The notes below the pieces were generated by a model that had not been told where the DNA came from, made no database searches, and saw nothing but the letters and a program-made list of their open reading frames with translations. The translations under genes and the position numbers were made by a program. Below, piece after piece: positions 55,240-64,000 of a stretch of DNA of 64,000 nucleotides. Source of the stretch: Kingdonia uniflora (taxonomy: Eukaryota; Streptophyta; Magnoliopsida; Ranunculales; Circaeasteraceae); contig JACGCM010001747.1 in assembly GCA_014058105.1 (NCBI GenBank), positions 2,914,001-2,978,000 of the forward strand, written 5' to 3'. Every line of letters begins with the position of its first letter. Positions within the stretch are counted from its first letter, which is position 1.

Positions 55240-55600
55240 CTAATCAATGGAGCAAACATCGATCGACCGTCTCAGGAGTTCAAACTTCAGAGCATCTAAC
55301 GGCTTTGTGAAAAAATTGGCCAACAGACTCTTCGTGGGGACATACTCAACAATGACGATCTTTCGCTCAACGAGATCACTGATAAAATGGAAGCGAATGT
55401 CTATGTACTTGGTTTTGGAATGTTGTTCAGGGTTCTTTGAAATGTTTATCACACTCATATTATCACAAAAAACTGATATCGTCCCCTGGGCTATTCTATA
55501 ATCATGCAACATTTGTTTTATCCAAATAAGTTAAGTGCAATGGCTCCCTGCAGCTATATACTCTGCCTCCACTGTGGATTGAGAGAGACAGTTTTGCTTT
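55240..55600 (-). pseudogene. Ty1/copia RNase H
   Basis: The open part 55512-55240 reads 'CDNMSVINISKNPEQHSKTKYIDIRFHFI' and 'IVEYVPTKSLLANFFTKPLDALKFELLRRSI', the standard C-terminus of copia Pol. 'ADIFTKPL' reads ANFFTKPL here. Upstream to about 55600 the frame is broken. Confidence 0.85.
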
Positions 55601-55664
55601 TTACTTTGCCAGGCAACAAGATTATACCCAATATAATAACATCTTCCCGAAGTACTCTTATCAT

Positions 55665-56640
55665 CTACATTACCTGCCCAATATGCATCTGAATAACCAA
55701 TAACCTTGGATGTTGTGTCATGTACATACCATAAACCAAAATTGAAAGTCCCATATACATAATGAATAATATTCTTAACAGCCGGTAAATGGGACTCTTT
55801 AGGACTACTTTGATAACAAACGCAAATGCAGACACTAAATCTAATTCAGGACGACTAGCACTAAGATACAATAAACTACCTATCATACTCCTATACATTT
55901 TATGATCAACATCTTTACCTGCCGTGCCCTTACTTAGCTTTGTCGTGGAATTTATGGGTGTCTGAGCATGCTTTGCAGAGGGGAGACCAAACTTCTTCAC
56001 AAGATCCCTAACATACGAAGATTGAGAGATAAACATCCCTTTATCCAATTGTTGGAGACCTAAGAAGTAAGTTAGTTCCCCAACCATACTCATCTTAAAT
56101 TTACTTTTCATTAAATTTGTAAAAGAAGTGGTTAGTGAATTTGAAGTTGAACCAAACACAATATCATTTACATATACCTAAGCAACGAACACTGCACCTC
56201 CCTTACGCTGTATAAATAATATTTTATCAACTCCCCCTCGAACAAATCCCTTTTCCAAGAGAAAATTTGAAAGTTTCTCACACCATGCTCAAGAAGCTTG
56301 CTTCAAACCATAAAAAGCATTTTTGAAGTAAAAAACATGATCGGGATGATAAGGATCCTCAAAGCCTTTTGGTTGTGCCACATACACTTCTTCCTCAAGG
56401 TGCCCATTCAGAAAATCACTCTTTACATCCATTTGATATAGCTTGAATCATTGATTACAAGCATGGGCTAAAAGTATACGAATTGACTCAAACCTTGCAG
56501 TAGGAGAAAAAGTTTAAGTAATATCAACCCCTTTGACTTGATTATACCCTTGGGCAACCAACCTAGCTTTATTTTGAATGACATTCCCAAGTTCATCAAA
56601 TTTATTCTTGTAGATCATTTAGTCCCGATTGCATTTGTAC
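55665..56640 (-). pseudogene. Ty1/copia reverse transcriptase
   Basis: The open part 56159-55665 reads 'KSKFKMSMVGELTYFLGLQQLDKGMFISQSSYVRDLVKKFGL' and 'MYRSMIGSLLYLSASRPELD'. Just upstream the catalytic box reads YVND instead of YVDD, and a TAG precedes it (near 56180). Further up, 56640-56180 contains broken RT finger coding (for example '[27 protein letters not shown]' near 56410-56340). The enzyme is dead. Confidence 0.85.
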
Positions 56641-56699
56641 TAGAAGGACGTAAAACCAAATCCCACACATCTTGACGTCAAAACTGGCAAATTTCATCC

Positions 56700-57900
56700 T
56701 TCATTGCATGAAGCAAATACTCATCAATGAGAGTTTCCTTCACAATTGTGGGCTCGATCATAGAAATATAGCAAATGCAATTTAATGTCTAATGAGTTTG
56801 GCTTCTAGTTTGAACACATGAACTAGCATCCTCAATTATATCGGCCTGTGCGTGATCCTTACGAACTTGATACCATCTGAGTTGTGGTACACTAGTAATT
56901 GAAGGAGGTGGGGGAGGAGGGGGTGGTGGAGTAGACAAAAGGGAGACAACATTGGGTGTAGGAGTCGTGTCAAGAATCTTACTAGTTGAAGTCTCCAAAT
57001 TTTCCGTTAACATCATCTTCTCAAACATCTGCAGAGCCAATAGTGCAAGTATCATCCACAACTATATTACATGACTCCATCATCACTTTGGTCCTAGAAT
57101 TATATACCCGAAATGCTCTACTATTTGTTGAATAGCCCAATAAAATACCCTCATCACTTTGAGAGTCATATTTCCCAATACTTTCTTGATCCCAAAAGAT
57201 AAAGTATTTACTCCCAAAAACCTAAAAATAATTTACATTCGGCTTCTTTTCAAACCAAAGTTCATAGGGAGAGTGGACGAAGATACACCTTATTGATAAT
57301 ATAATACGCGGTATGAATGGCCTCCCCTCAAAAGTGTACAGGATGATCCTTGCTGTGAAGTAAGACCCATCCCATTTCTTGAAAAACTCTTTTTTTTTTT
57401 TTTGCAACCTCATTTTGTTGTGGCGTGATTGGAGTAGAAAATTTATGTTTAATCCCGTTGGAAGTGCAGTACTCGATCACTCCAATATCCTTAAACTCGC
57501 CTCTACAATCACTTCGAATTTTGTTGATAGAACAATCTTTCTCATTTTGAATTTGGAGCAATATAGTATAAAATTCTTCAAATGTATTAGACTTTTCTCT
57601 CAAAAGGGTTATATCCAAGTATAACGTGAGAAATCATCCACCATTACCAAAATGTATCGTTTACCACCCAAAGATACAATTCTCATTGGACCCATCAAAT
57701 CCATATGTAGTAGCTCAAGAACCCGTGTAGTAACAATATTGTTGGCCTTCTTGTGAGAACTTTTGATTTACTTGCCAATTTGACATGGACCACACTCAAC
57801 ATTAGTTAATCTTCCCAAATTTGGAACTCCCCTAATAAACTCTTTGTACGTAATCTTGGACAAATCATTGAAGTTAATGTGTCCCAACCTTTGATGCCAC
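56700..57900 (-). pseudogene. Ty1/copia integrase and linker
   Basis: Integrase core part 57618-57328: 'SNTFEEFYTILLQIQNEKDCSINKIRSDCRGEF' (second catalytic Asp, RSDCRGEF) and 'FSTPITPQQNEVAKKKKR' (expected NGVVERKNR; the catalytic Glu position is disturbed by an A-run indel). Upstream near 57800-57650 is 'MDLMGPMRIVSLGGKRYILVMVDDFSRY' in broken frame with the first Asp. Below 57400 the 'PYELWFEKKPN' motif appears. A proline-rich linker (57061-56789) follows. Confidence 0.8.
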
Positions 57901-57966
57901 AAATTCACATCATTCAGTTTAGCTTTGTTACACTATAAAGCATCTTGTTGAACAACATTGTAGTTG

Positions 57967-58275
57967 TCAGCAGTTCGAGCAACATACATCACACGTTATC
58001 CTTGAGGAATTTAATACATCATAACCTTCTTTAGAAAATGTAACAATGTGATCTGTATCATATAACTGACTGACACTAAGAAGATTTGCTTTCAACCCCT
58101 TAACTAAAAGAACATTATCTATCGTCGGAGTACCAAGTCCTTCAGTCTTTCCCTTTCCCACCATAAGAGATATGCCCCCATTGCCAAAAGTAACATCGCC
58201 ACCTTGAATATTCTCTAGGTAACTTAGCTTTGACTCATCACCAGTCATATGACACAAACATTCACTATCCATATA
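57967..58275 (-). pseudogene. Ty1/copia gag-pre-integrase / protease-like segment
   Basis: The open part 58272-57967 reads 'MDSECLCHMTGDESKLSYLENIQGGDVTFGNG' and 'VLLVKGLKANLLSVSQLYDTDHIVTF'. The protease site expected as (D/N)SGCSRHMTG is DSECLCHMTG, so the Ser-Gly part is altered. Order and motifs are typical of copia. Confidence 0.8.
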
Positions 58276-58379
58276 CCACTAAATATACTTGAAGGCATTC
58301 AAAGCAGTTAGTGCAACATTACACCTTATCTGAGGGGCCAAATCATTCTTCCGCACCCAAATGGTTCGAAGAATCCTTT

Positions 58380-59462
58380 GAGCTAAGGTTTCCAGTGCAA
58401 ATCATCTAGACAAATTCTCACTTTTTACATTAGTAGAAATTACATTTGAGTTATATCTTTGCCCATTGGATGGTCGAGCATATGGTTGATAGGGTCCAAT
58501 AAATCTACAATAAGATGCAATATGACCCTTTCGACCACATATTCTACAATAATAAATATGAAAGTAGGAGAACTTTTGGCTTGATTATGAGTGAAGGATA
58601 TTAAATTATATTTGGTCAATGATGTAGTAGCAATTATTTGACAAATTTCGTGACTTGAGGAGTCTTGGCATTAGAGAGATGTTCATCATCCTAGACCTCT
58701 TTTGTCAGTATCTATTTTCCCCATACATAACATTTTATCAATACTTTTTGCTCCATGAAAAAAAAAAAAAATTAGCTGAGATAAAACTAAATCAAGCTTG
58801 GCCTTATGTAGTTCGTCCAAAGTTGATTTTATTTTCTCCTTAGTATCATGAACTTCTTTTTCTAAAATCATAATCTTATCATGAAGACCTTGTTTCTCAT
58901 CTTCAAGCATTTTTATCTCATGACTTGTATTATCAACTTTTTCTTGAAGTTCAAGCGTGAGTGTATTAACTTGATATTTCAAGACTTTGTTAAGTTTACT
59001 AAGTTTAACACACTTAGCAAATATCTGAGCATACTAATCTTCAAGATTCGGGTCTTCAAAGTCATTATTTTCAAGACCACTTTGACTTTCAATAAGATTC
59101 TCAAGTTCGAAAGCGTCAAAGTTATCATTACTACAATATAAAAAAGTGGGATATGCACAATATTGTCTATTTTCAACTACTTAGGGATGATCATCATTAT
59201 TATTATTTTTATCATTACTATCATCTCAAGTAACACTAATATTCATAGCTTTGTGATTATTTTCAAATTTATTATTGGGACAAGTGTGTGCATGATGACC
59301 AAACTTGTGACACTTATAACATTTAGCTTGACTTAGGTCAGTGTCATTGTTGCTCTACCGATTATAAGATTTGACGCAATCATGAGGTCGTAGCTTATAG
59401 TTCACCGATTACCCTTATTTTTGAAATTGTTGACTAATAAGAACAATTGTTGAATCTAAATC
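58380..59462 (-). pseudogene. Ty1/copia gag, truncated
   Basis: From 59462 downwards one frame with a few stops reads 'DLDSTIVLISQQFQK', then the first knuckle 'CYKCHKFGHHAHTC' (59325-59284), an acidic Asn/Asp-rich stretch and a coiled coil (58982-58686, LTLELQEKVDNTSHEIKMLEDEKQGLHDK) ending 'DKRGLG'. The second knuckle 'CRICGRKGHIASYC' is near 58555-58514. Two knuckles and a coiled coil match SIRE-type gag. The first part of gag is absent because the CACTA-like end at 59463 cuts the frame. Confidence 0.75.
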
Positions 59463-59660
59463 CACTACAAGAAAATGGGACAAATGCTACAAAAGGCTTT
59501 TAGTTTTTGCCACTGTTTTTCCGCGACAAGCTACCACTAATAATACAGTGGCTACAAGACTAAAACGGTGGCCAAAAGTTTACCAAACTAAAGCAAAACT
59601 GACGAAGACTGTGCCAATTTAACAAAACCGTGGGGAGAGGCGTGGCCAGAAGGTGTGCAG
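59463..59660 (+). mobile_element. CACTA-type transposon terminus
   Basis: CACTACAAGAAAA at 59463-59475 is the canonical plant CACTA (En/Spm) end. It is followed by subterminal repeats of the type 'TTTGCCACTG', 'CAGTGGCTACAA' and 'ACGGTGGCCAAAAG'. It begins immediately after copia gag coding. The three bases before it (ATC) would be one target-site copy. The opposite terminus is not in the window. Confidence 0.65.
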
Positions 59661-59679
59661 ATTATATCAACTCGCGCCT

Positions 59680-60618
59680 TGTATTTCAAAACAAGTAAAC
59701 TTCGCCTCCTTAACTGATCTTCTCCTGTTAGCGTTTTAGTCTTCTCCTTCACCTGATTTCATTTTCCACATCAATACTCCAAAATATGAATTTAAGAAGG
59801 ATTTGAGCACGAAATTGGGATTGATTTGGAGGAAAAGAAGTAGATGGATGTAAATTCCAACCCCCCCTCTTTGTGTACTTAGATTCGACGCTTCAGACTC
59901 GCAAATCGGGTAAGTAATTTAAAATCCCAAGACCTGAACATTTGTTTTAGCTCAAGTTATTAATTGTTTGGTTAGGGTTTCAAATTTGTAGTTCTAGGGT
60001 TTTCTAATTGGTAAAAATTGAAGGATTTGTGGGTTTCATTCTTCTCTAGATATGGGTTTAAGTTAGGTGAGTAATGTTTCAAAATGAACTCTCTGGTTTT
60101 GGAGTTTTTTGGGTTGTTTGGAACAATTTAAGTTCATGGTGATTTATTGGTTTTACATTGAAGTAAGTTTTAGGGTTAGATTTAGTCGGCATAGATTCTG
60201 TAGTTGGAATATTGAGGGTTTGGAATCTTTGGATATATTATCTGATTTGTCAATATGATTGTAGAGTTTGTTGTACTTTTCTGTTTTTGGAATATCTTGC
60301 CATTTTTTCAGCCTTTTTACCATCCTATTGGTCTGTTTGTACTGTGATTTTTGCTTGTTTACTGACTTTCTTCTTCAACATTGCTTATAGTTTCTTATTC
60401 ATGGTTTTTAAGCAATGTGGGGTTTGGTGGTTTGCCTTTATAATGGTGTAGGAGAACTGCTCTCTCGGCGAATTTTAGTACCGTTTTTACAATGTGGGAG
60501 TTGGATTCAAAAATTAGGTCCTCCAATGCCAGAGAGATTGAGAACACCCTGAGCTAGCTTTCACCTCTATCGCGCTCCATCCTCACACATTATTTCCCAG
60601 TCTCACATTTTTCATAAA
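59680..60618 (+). other. 5'-UTR-like sequence with intron-like segment
   Basis: A pyrimidine-rich leader-like stretch (59690-59920) ends in a GTAAGTAATTT donor-like site near 59909, followed by T-rich sequence with 'TAGGGTTT' type motifs common in plant 5' introns. It lies just upstream of the RRP41 start and could be its captured leader. No coding is seen. Confidence 0.35.
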
Positions 60619-60986
60619 TGGAGTACGTGAGCCCTGAAGGACTTCACTTAGATGGACGTCGCCCTATGGAGATGAGGCAGATATGAGCAGAAATAGGAGC
60701 AGTGGGAAAGGCTGACAGCTCTACTGTTTTTGAGATGGGAAACACCAAAGTAATTGCTACAGTATATGAATCTAGAGAGGTCCAGAACCGGAGCCAGCAA
60801 ATTAATGACAAAGCGCTGGTGCGATGCGAGTATAGCATGGCTAATTTTAGTACCGGAGACCGAATGAGAAAACAAAAGGGGGATAGGCGATCTACAGAGA
60901 TATCTCTTGTCATTCGCCAATCCATGGAAGCTTGTATATTGACGCACTTGATGCCTCGTTCACAGATTGATATATTTTTCCAAGGT
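60619..60986 (+). pseudogene. RRP41: Exosome subunit RRP41 gene fragment (first exon)
   Basis: RRP41 is an RNase PH-type subunit of the RNA exosome ring. From ATG 60619 it reads MEYVSPEGLHLDGRRPMEMRQ, TGA, then 'EIGAVGKADSSTVFEMGNTKVIATVYESREVQNRSQQ', 'ALVRCEYSMANFSTGDRMR', 'GDRRSTEISLVIRQSMEACILTHLMPRSQIDIFFQ', and stops at a GTGAGT donor. The stop stands where Arg is expected, a CGA to TGA change. RRP41 is normally about 240 residues. Only about 122 are here, and the catalytic-domain second half is missing downstream. Confidence 0.85.
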
Positions 60987-61225
60987 GAGTTAATTTCATA
61001 TTGCATTGTCCATGGAAGCTTGAATATTGACACTAACTCCCATACTCCATCATATTGCATTATTTCTGGATTTGGTGCTGGTGTTTCTGTACCAAGGTGA
61101 GTTAATTTCATTGTTGCTTTCTTAATATCTTTTCGTGTTAATCAAGTACTATAACTCCTAGCATCTCTATCTAAAACGCTTTCATTGTGTATTTTTACAA
61201 GTTGAGGTTGTTATCTATTGCAGAG
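60987..61225 (+). other. Intron-like region with partial duplication
   Basis: 'CCATGGAAGCTTG' and 'AAGGTGAGTTAATTTCAT' each occur twice (60924 and 61012; 60981 and 61093), so the exon end and donor are partly repeated. The region ends at a TTGCAG acceptor before the VIN3-like segment. No further RRP41 coding is found. Confidence 0.45.
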
Positions 61226-62340
61226 AGAGAACGGTTTAGTGGGAATGTAGAGAGGAAGAGAGGGTTTCAACACTCAGTTATGGATTCTTCTTTAAAGGGA
61301 TATGCACTCGATCCTTTTAAATGCAGTAAACTGACTATAGAGGAAAAAGGAGAACTACTCTTCCAGATATCAGAGTGGTCAAATGATGCTGCAGAGATGT
61401 TTTAATCATTAAGTTGGCCAAAACTTCTACAAATACTACGTGCTGAGATGGGCAAGGATAGAATGTATACTGGAATGATAGAACATCTTTTGAGTGTTAT
61501 ATCTGAGAAAAAATCTAGAAAGCAAGTGCTTGAAGCAGATCCTGAAGGTAAACCTACATATCCAAACAATCACACTACTGTCAAGAAGCAGAGGAAAACT
61601 TATACTCCTTCACGGCTTCCCATTGCAACAAATGGGGATCTAAACACTAAATACTGTGAAAAATCAGCTTGTAGAGCTACCCTATACCGAGAAGAAGCTT
61701 TCTGCAAAAGGTGTTCTTGTTGCATATGCTACAAATACGATGATAACAATGATCCTAGTTTATGGTTGGTTTGCAGCTCAGAGACTCCTTGTGAAATTGA
61801 TTCATGTAGGATGTCATATCATATAGAATGTGCTCTTAAGGATAAAAGAGCTGACATTGCTAAGGAAACACACCAAGGGGGATTGGATGGAAGCTATAAT
61901 TGTATTTCTTGCAGAAAAGTGAACGACTTGCTTGGATGTTGGAGGAAACAACTAATGATGGTGAAGGATACTCATCGAGTAGATACTCTTTGTTATCGTG
62001 TCTCACTCAGCCAAAAGCTTCTCCTTGGAACCAAAAAGTACCAAAAACTAATTGAGATTGTGGACATTGCAGCAAAGAAGCTCCAGACTGAAGTTGGACC
62101 TGGGAAGCTAAACTTTCAACGAAGGTCAATTTGAACAAAATTGCGATGAGTGTGGCAGTAGAAGAAAGAGATTAAAGCCCTACAACAAACAGTAATAGTC
62201 TTTCTAATCCATCTTTAGAGGGAGATGAATCCAATAACATCTCTGGGTACAAGGGCAAGATTGGGAAGGAAGGGACACCGGTGGAATCAATTTCTGTATT
62301 GGATGACGAACATATTACAATTAAAGAAGAGTCTGAGAGA
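61226..62340 (+). pseudogene. VIN3-like (VEL/VRN5-type) PHD protein pseudogene
   Basis: VIN3-like proteins join Polycomb complexes that silence flowering repressors. From ATG 61279 the frame reads MDSSLKGYALDPFKCSKLTIEEKGELLFQISEWSN, TAA at 61403, then '[31 protein letters not shown]'. A Cys-rich PHD region follows (about 61655-61920): '[40 protein letters not shown]', '[11 protein letters not shown]', 'YNCISCRK'. After 'LQTEVGPGK' a shift near 62108 leads to a Ser/Glu-rich linker ending about 62355. The fibronectin-type and C-terminal VEL domains are missing. No introns are seen in this segment. Confidence 0.8.
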
Positions 62341-62359
62341 GATTCCACAAACATATAAC

Positions 62360-62520
62360 AATAACATCTCTGGGTACAATGGCAAGATGAGTTGTATCAT
62401 TGTTCTCTTATAGTTTGCTTGATTCTCTCTTACAATATGGCTCACACTTAACTAAATGTATTGTCTTAGTAGCATTTTAAGGTTCGTCATGTTTTGTATG
62501 TCGACCATCTTCATCTTTGG
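62360..62520. other. Short non-coding stretch with a small duplication
   Basis: 'AATAACATCTCTGGGTACAAGGGCAAGAT' near 62233 recurs in part at 62360 ('AATAACATCTCTGGGTACAATGGC'). No gene is seen. Confidence 0.4.
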
Positions 62521-62527
62521 TTTATTC

Positions 62528-62561
62528 GGGGGGGGGGGGGGGGGGGGGGGGGGGGTGGGGG
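62528..62561 (+). repeat. Poly-G tract
   Basis: 28 consecutive G (62528-62555), one T, then five G. This is exceptional in AT-rich plant DNA. It may be a genuine G-run, able to form G-quadruplex, or an assembly or sequencing artefact. Confidence 0.9.
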
Positions 62562-63225
62562 CTTCAACAAAGTTCTCAGATCAGTCATTTATTGTGGAGG
62601 GTTTACCCTCTTCGTCTCCAAGTAACTGATGGTAGAGACAATAAACAATTTGTTATTCATATAAGTAATAAGGTACTGTACCCTCGTTTGTTTAATTCAT
62701 TCCAAAATATTTGATAGCTATAAAATGGTACTCCAAAAGCGTTGGGCTTGTGGCACTCCTGATAATAGGGCATGTCTGTTCCCACACTTTATAGTCGCAT
62801 CCCTGATCAAATTTGATGTTAAAAAGTGATATTTTTTTAATGGATATAGAAATATACGAAGTCTTTCATAAGTGCAGCTTCACCACACCAAACATCCTCC
62901 CAAGATCTTGTCCTATCTCTTCTATGTTTCACGAGGTATCTACAAAGTTGGAGATAGTTCATCATAGCAAAGATAAGTAAGTTTTTTTTATTCTTTGGAT
63001 CCTTAGCTGTAATGAAAAAAAAAAAAATTCATGGCTGATATGGCACATGCGCACACTCACACCCACACACACACATGCTGTCATTTTCAGTTTCTTTCTT
63101 GTCTATTCACATGTCTACTTTATTTTAAACCTAAACTGCTTCATTTGGGTTGGTAAACTTGCATGACCATTGAGTACATGTGCACAGATGGTACATTTTA
63201 ATTTTCAAAATTTTGAATATTTCAG
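62562..63225. other. Non-coding stretch before the P450 exons
   Basis: No gene is supported. A (CA)-rich microsatellite lies at about 63048-63076. Confidence 0.4.
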
Positions 63226-64000
63226 GTTGAACAAGAGAAGATACGATGAAGATTAATAGAAGACGATCGTGACCTTTCCTAGGAAGATTTCAAGAAATGT
63301 AATTGACTAACTAGGTAAACTAAACATTCTACGAAGTGTTAATTTAAAATCAATCTTTTAAATTTGAGTGATGGTGTGTTTATAGGTGATCCAAGAAACA
63401 CTAAGAACCTCAAGTATCATATCGTTTACATTTAGAGAAGCGGTGGAAGATGTTGAACTTGAAGGGTTTTTAATCCCTAAGGGATGGAAAGTTCTCCCTC
63501 TCTTTAGAGCTATCCATCATTCTGAAGAGATCTACCCTGAGGATGAAAAATTCAATCCTTCATGCTTTGAGGTAACATACTGGATATATATTTCTCGATA
63601 TAAATTCTCTCTAGCAAATTTATGTTCTCCTTAAAGATTATGCCTCTGATGAAAAACATTCGTGTATACGCAGGCACAACCCAGGCCTAACACATACCTG
63701 CCCTTTGGTATTGGTGGGCATTCATGTCTCGGGAGTGAGTTAGCCAGGCTTGAGATGCTTGTCCTTCATCTAACAAACGACTACAGGTAAATTCTCAACT
63801 TAATTTTTCATGCAAATATAATTTGATTTTTTGTAGACTAGAGTATGATTTTTTTTTAAAATTTTTTTGGTTTTCAGGTGGGAGGTTGTAGGGGAAGACC
63901 AAAAAGGATGAGCAGACCAACTAGAAAAAGATGATGCAATCATCATATGATAACACGGGGTTTATAGGTAGGCCTAACGCAGTGAGGGCATAGATAATGA
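63226..64000 (+). pseudogene. CYP707A: CYP707A-like cytochrome P450, four exons of a pseudogene
   Basis: The CYP707A family hydroxylates abscisic acid at the 8' position. Exon a 63226-63314: 'VEQEKIR' stop 'RLIEDDRDLS' stop 'EDFKK'. Exon b 63386-63571: 'VIQETLRTSSIISFTFREAVEDVELEGFLIPKGWKVLPLFRAIHHSEE' (ExxR helix ETLR present). Exon c 63674-63786: 'YLPFGIGGHSCLGSELARLEM', an intact heme-binding FGxGxxxCxG. Exon d from 63878: 'RWEVVGEDQKG', then TGA. Introns between them have GT-AG ends. Upstream exons are absent. Three premature stops and loss of the usual C-terminus show a dead genomic fragment. The subfamily is judged by motifs; a related CYP85-clan member is possible. Confidence 0.75.

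Larger units (their letters stand above)
55233..59462 (-). mobile_element. Ty1/copia element, SIRE-like, 5'-truncated
   Basis: On the minus strand: gag with two CCHC knuckles and a coiled coil between them, gag-pre-integrase, integrase, RT and RNase H, in the copia order (integrase before RT). The second knuckle and the 'KRGLG' tail of the coiled coil suggest the SIRE/Maximus lineage. Coding starts in mid-gag at 59462, exactly at a CACTA-type terminus. No LTR is identified. Stops occur in every domain and the RT active site is changed (YVND). Confidence 0.8.

Noticed and set aside
56789..57061. Proline-rich host protein (poly-Pro run)
   Set aside because: It lies in frame between copia integrase and RT and is the known variable linker of copia Pol.
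60212..60451. A 79-codon hydrophobic open frame (possible membrane protein)
   Set aside because: It lies in T-rich intron-like sequence upstream of RRP41, has no homologue that I recognise, and hydrophobicity follows from the T-richness.

Overview
The window looks like repeat-rich nuclear DNA of a flowering plant, probably a eudicot. It is AT-rich, has spliceosomal GT-AG introns and carries plant-type Ty3/gypsy and Ty1/copia retrotransposons. The only host-gene sequence is broken copies of plant genes: NPG1-related TPR protein, exosome subunit RRP41, VIN3-like PHD protein and CYP707A-like P450. I see no intact host gene, no tRNA or rRNA gene and no CRISPR array. The species cannot be named from the sequence.

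Bases 1-34510 are a head-to-tail array of decayed Tat-lineage (Retand/Grande-like) Ty3/gypsy elements. Gag-pol runs on the minus strand and an accessory gene region runs antisense to it, on the plus strand. Reading from high to low coordinates: E (accessory region only, 34510-30611), D (integrase tail plus accessory region, 30610-23004), an LTR shared by D and B (22383-23003), B (gag-pol 22310-16700, accessory region 15800-12466), two successive LTR+PPT blocks (12335-10630), then A (gag-pol 10625-5445, accessory region 4843-1, running off the window edge). A is of a different subfamily from B, D and E. Pol encodes aspartic protease, RT, RNase H, a second RNase H of the type acquired by the Tat lineage, and integrase.

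The accessory region is the most interesting part. It occurs in all five copies (A-E) and contains, in order from the 3' LTR inward: a small ORF starting MVKTR (TATA box about 75-100 bp upstream), a second small ORF of about 115 aa starting MV(K/R)T (own TATA box), then a multi-exon gene. That gene has a domain resembling the 'putative gypsy type transposon' family, then a long coiled coil with an acidic patch. Intron positions agree between copies. In B, D and E a tandem repeat of about 160 bp lies between this gene and integrase.

Bases 34511-38444 hold an NPG1-related (NPGR2-like) pseudogene, a pair of direct repeats and a CACTA-like repeat patch. Bases 38450-54046 are element C, a nearly full-length Tat element in plus orientation with paired 370-bp LTRs, related to A. 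Bases 55233-59462 are a SIRE-like Ty1/copia element on the minus strand. Its gag reading frame is cut exactly at a CACTA-type terminus (59463).

From 59463 to the right edge lie an RRP41 first exon, a VIN3-like coding segment without introns and four CYP707A-like exons, all on the plus strand. This is compatible with a gene-capturing (Pack-CACTA) transposon whose other end is outside the window.
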